A stretch of 9,536 nt of DNA from an uncultured Oscillospiraceae bacterium (GTDB lineage Bacteria > Bacillota > Clostridia > Oscillospirales > Oscillospiraceae), in the NCBI GenBank assembly GCA_934661715.1, contig CAKUJL010000041.1, positions 1 to 9,536 of the forward strand, read 5' to 3'. A program made the position numbers and the translations under genes. A model generated the notes under the pieces. It searched no databases and had not been told where the DNA came from. It was given only the letters and a program-made list of their open reading frames with translations. Of this stretch, positions 7,193-9,536 are shown one piece after another (position 1 is the first letter of the stretch; every line of letters begins with the position of its first letter).

Positions 7193-8419
7193 ATGAAAAA
7201 AACATTCTCGCGGCTTTTAAGACGGGCTTTTTTATGCGTGGCTTCGATCGCGGCGCTGTGCGCGTTTGCGTTTGCGGCGCAGACGGCCTACACCGATCAG
7301 GCGCTCGCCGATATCAAGCGGCCGCAGGTGCTGGGCTCCGCTACATTTTCGTGGGAGGGCGTGGAATTTCACCGCGTGACGATCCCGCGCTATGTGCTTG
7401 AGCAGTACGAAACGTCCGACTATGAAATTCTCCCCGGCCAGTCCGACGAGCGCGTGAAAACGGTCAAAAAGGCGCTCAACTCGGACGACACCTACCCCGA
7501 CAACGAGTTTGTGACCTATACGCAGGTGCGAGAAGGCGAACCCGTCGAGACGTATTTTGACGCGCATCTGGCCGCGCTTTTTGAGACGATCTACCGGTTC
7601 TGCGGCCTGGACGGCAAGACGGCTTGTCTGGACGAGCTGACGCAGTATCTTCTCGACCGGCTGCCGAGCTTAAGCGGCGCTATGCGGCACGATATCGAGG
7701 CCGCGTACAAATACGAGCTCACGAAGACCGGCACCTACGGCACCGTCGCGCGTTCCGGCCAGATGGATAACCTCTACTACTTTGCCCAGACCGACCCCGA
7801 CTGGGCCGGCGAAATTTTCGAATTTGAAGGCAACGGCGCAACGCTCAAGGACCGCGGCTGCGGCTGCGCGTGTGCGGCAATGGTGTTTTCGACGTATCAC
7901 AAGGTGGAGATCACGCCCCGGTGGATGCGGCACTTTGCCCTTCAGGACAACTACCCCGTGAGCTACGGCCTTCCGAACGAGTATTTTGAGGGCATCGCGC
8001 GGTATTATGAAAATCTCGAGACCGAGCGCTACGGTACGCGGCTCAATGCTCCGTCCATCCTCAAGAAAAAGGACGTCGACATGACGAAGCTCGCCGACCA
8101 GATCGCAAATCAGGGCTACATGGCGATCATCCACGTCGTCAAGGGCGCGTTCACGAGCCACGAGCACTATATGGTCCTGTGCGACTATCAGGTCATCGAC
8201 GGCCAGCCGTACTATCTGGTCGCCGACCCCTATGTGCTGCAAAGCCGGTACAAGGACTGGGATCAGCTCAGAAAAACCAACACCGGAAACGACGGCCTCA
8301 TCTACGCAACGCCCGACGTTCTGTACCGCGACATGAAGGCGATCATCCTCTTCTCGCAGGACCGCAATGCCTTCCCGCTGTACTGCCGCACGAATGCCGC
8401 CGAAGCACTGGCTGGCTGA
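7193..8419 (+). CDS. Secreted C39-like cysteine peptidase-domain protein
   Basis: A 408-residue exported protein with an N-terminal signal peptide or anchor (KK..R..RR, then hydrophobic to ~29; possible cleavage near AFA-AQ). Residues ~30-190 form a region I do not recognise. Residues ~195-350 resemble the peptidase C39-like family. The likely Cys223 lies in RGCGCACAAMV, in the place of the usual GCGPT.AAMV. His325 is in SHEHYMVL and Asp345 in VADPYV, and GQPYYLVADPY is typical of the family's end. The reaction is unknown: protease, peptide hydrolase or transferase are all possible, and this domain class is often seen in extracellular proteins. No ABC-transporter or peptide-bacteriocin gene is visible, so a bacteriocin leader-peptidase role is not supported. 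GAGGG (7181-7185) precedes ATG 7193. Confidence 0.87.
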   Translation: MKKTFSRLLRRAFLCVASIAALCAFAFAAQTAYTDQALADIKRPQVLGSATFSWEGVEFHRVTIPRYVLEQYETSDYEILPGQSDERVKTVKKALNSDDTYPDNEFVTYTQVREGEPVETYFDAHLAALFETIYRFCGLDGKTACLDELTQYLLDRLPSLSGAMRHDIEAAYKYELTKTGTYGTVARSGQMDNLYYFAQTDPDWAGEIFEFEGNGATLKDRGCGCACAAMVFSTYHKVEITPRWMRHFALQDNYPVSYGLPNEYFEGIARYYENLETERYGTRLNAPSILKKKDVDMTKLADQIANQGYMAIIHVVKGAFTSHEHYMVLCDYQVIDGQPYYLVADPYVLQSRYKDWDQLRKTNTGNDGLIYATPDVLYRDMKAIILFSQDRNAFPLYCRTNAAEALAG

Positions 8420-8432
8420 AAGGAAACCGACT

Positions 8433-9182
8433 ATGGCGAACCGAAGAAAAAGAAGTCCCTTCGAGCGCTTTATCAGGCGCAACGGGCTTTACATCATGAT
8501 CGGGCTGGCGCTGATTCTGGTCGCGGGCGCGGTTTTTGCCGTCGTGACGCAGGTCAAAAAGCTCTCGCCCGCAAAGGAGCCTTCGCAGGAGACAGTCGTC
8601 TCTGAAGAGATCGGAAAAACGACCGTGACGCCTTCCGCGCCGGAGGAAAGCGGCGAAGAGACGCAGCCGGAGGAACCGGTCGACGAGAGCCTTTACTTGC
8701 CGCCCTTTGACGGGAAGACCGTTTTGATCGCCGGTGGAAAGCTCGTTCTGACGTTTGACGAGGACGCGCTTACCATGACGGAAACAGACGGCCTCGTGTC
8801 TTTGACGGACGCGGAAGGGACGCAGAAGGCGCGGCTGGATGTGCAGGAAATTTCCGCCGACCTGTCGCTTTTTAAGACGGATGAACTCGAGCGCATCTGC
8901 GTCGGCATCGTGCAGGCGTATTACTATCTTGCGCCCGAGACGAAGGACTTTACCGTCACGGCGGAGGCCAAGGACGGCGCGGTCTTCTCGGCTACAGTCG
9001 CGGCCCCTGCTTTTGATACCGAAGCGGCTGTGACGGCGAAGGTTTCCCTTTGGAGACTCGACGGCAGGAGCGTGACCGTGAGCGCCGTCTTCCCCGAGGG
9101 AGAAGACGGCAGCGCGGTCTTTGCGGCGTTTTCGTCCATTGAGCCGCTTGGGGAAAAGCATCTTCCGGAGGCGGCGCAGTGA
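8433..9182 (+). CDS. Single-pass membrane protein with extracellular domain, function unknown
   Basis: 249 residues. ATG 8433 is preferred over the in-frame ATG at 8367, which lies inside the upstream gene. AAAGGAA (8419-8425) precedes 8433, and the protein then starts with a basic cytoplasmic tail (RRKR, FIRR) and one membrane helix (about 18-40). A Ser/Thr/Glu/Pro-rich spacer (45-88) separates the helix from an extracellular domain of ~160 residues. That domain contains strand-like stretches such as KLVLTFDEDALTMTE and DFTVTAEAKDG and ends with SVTVSAVFPEGEDG. The domain looks beta-rich, but I recognise no family or catalytic motif. It follows the C39-like gene by 13 bases and overlaps the next start by four (GTGA), so it probably belongs to the same transcript. 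A scaffold or substrate-binding role is possible but speculative. Confidence 0.82.
   Translation: MANRRKRSPFERFIRRNGLYIMIGLALILVAGAVFAVVTQVKKLSPAKEPSQETVVSEEIGKTTVTPSAPEESGEETQPEEPVDESLYLPPFDGKTVLIAGGKLVLTFDEDALTMTETDGLVSLTDAEGTQKARLDVQEISADLSLFKTDELERICVGIVQAYYYLAPETKDFTVTAEAKDGAVFSATVAAPAFDTEAAVTAKVSLWRLDGRSVTVSAVFPEGEDGSAVFAAFSSIEPLGEKHLPEAAQ
9167..9171 (+). promoter_or_regulatory. Ribosome binding site supporting a GTG start at 9179
   Basis: GGAGG lies seven bases before GTG 9179, inside the end of the preceding gene. It decides the start of the last gene, which has no nearby ATG giving a signal peptide. Confidence 0.7.
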
Positions 9183-9536
9183 AGAAGATTTATTTGACGC
9201 TGGCGGCTTTAACGCTTCTGATGCTCTGCGCGTGTGCGCCGAAAACAGAAGCGGAAGTGCCTGCGATCGAACCCGCAGTTTCCGCGGAGGAGCCGGTTTC
9301 GCAGCCGGAGACGGTTTCCATGGAGGCCGTGCCGCGGAAAACCGGCGTGCAGGAGGAAAACGGCGCGTACTATTACTTCCTTTCAGACGGAAGCATTGCG
9401 CAGCAGACCGGGCTTCAGGTCCTTGACGGCAAGACGTATTATCTGAACGAGGATCACAGCCTGTACCGCTTCTCGCCGGGTCTCAACGACTGCGAGGGCT
9501 CCGTTTTCGTGCACGATGGAGAAGAAGGCTTTGTCT
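9179..9536 (+). CDS. Lipoprotein with cell-wall-binding-like repeats (3' partial)
   Basis: The frame is open from GTG 9179 to the window end, showing 119 residues. The start overlaps the previous stop as GTGA and follows GGAGG (9167-9171). The signal peptide (KK, hydrophobic) ends in L-C-A-C, with lipidated Cys19, and a Glu/Pro/Val-rich spacer covers ~20-55. After that come aromatic/Gly motifs resembling cell-wall-binding repeats: ENGAYYYFLSDGSIAQQTG, LDGKTYYLNEDHSLYRF and SVFVHDGEEGF. Similar motifs occur before the transglutaminase-like domain in the gene at the window start, so a similar C-terminal enzyme domain could follow, but it is outside the window. The total length and function cannot be judged. 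Confidence 0.8.
   Translation, partial: MKKIYLTLAALTLLMLCACAPKTEAEVPAIEPAVSAEEPVSQPETVSMEAVPRKTGVQEENGAYYYFLSDGSIAQQTGLQVLDGKTYYLNEDHSLYRFSPGLNDCEGSVFVHDGEEGFV

Noticed and set aside
7193..8419. C39-like gene as a bacteriocin-processing peptidase
   Set aside because: There is no ABC-transporter fusion, transporter gene or double-glycine leader peptide nearby, and the protein has its own signal peptide.
8343..9161. 272-codon open frame on the - strand
   Set aside because: It mirrors the membrane-protein gene at 8433 and crosses a gene boundary, with no domain or signal peptide recognised.

Overview
The window reads as one tightly packed, co-directional stretch of 13 genes on the + strand. 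The longest gap is 30 bases (1152-1181), so no stretch over 300 bases lacks a gene, and I see no rRNA, tRNA, CRISPR array, insertion sequence, internal promoter or terminator. High GC, strong AGGAGG-type ribosome binding sites, Gram-positive lipoboxes (mostly L-C-A-C), a D-alanylation (dlt) cassette and an SLH-like segment together suggest a Gram-positive Clostridia member, perhaps of the Oscillospiraceae/Ruminococcaceae type. That placement is an inference; no taxonomic marker gene is present.

Layout. (1) 1-2673 is a surface-protein block: the 3' end of a large protein with an SLH-like segment, a cell-wall-binding-like segment and a C-terminal transglutaminase-like domain; two small lipoproteins; and a transglutaminase-like lipoprotein. 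(2) 2688-6888 is a complete dlt cassette in the order dltA, dltB, dltC, dltD, followed by a 42-residue microprotein starting inside the end of dltD. Its C-terminus, FVYSEF, matches the DltX signature F-x-Y-x-x-F. (3) 6899-9536 is a second surface block: a third small lipoprotein related to those upstream, a secreted C39-like cysteine peptidase, a single-pass membrane protein of unknown function, and the start of a GTG-initiated lipoprotein cut by the window edge.

How the genes may work together. In the known Dlt pathway, DltA activates D-alanine and loads it onto carrier DltC. The MBOAT protein DltB moves the acyl group across the membrane, with DltX and DltD completing transfer to a cell-envelope polymer, classically (lipo)teichoic acid. 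Here that machinery lies inside an apparent single transcription unit with at least seven exported or membrane-attached proteins. Three of these have cysteine-triad enzyme folds (two transglutaminase-like, one C39-like), and three belong to one small lipoprotein family on both sides of the cassette. The simplest reading is an envelope-modification locus in which D-alanylation is co-expressed with surface lipoproteins and Cys enzymes of unknown substrate. The main points of interest are the downstream, easily missed dltX and the unexplained lipoprotein/Cys-enzyme shell around the dlt genes.
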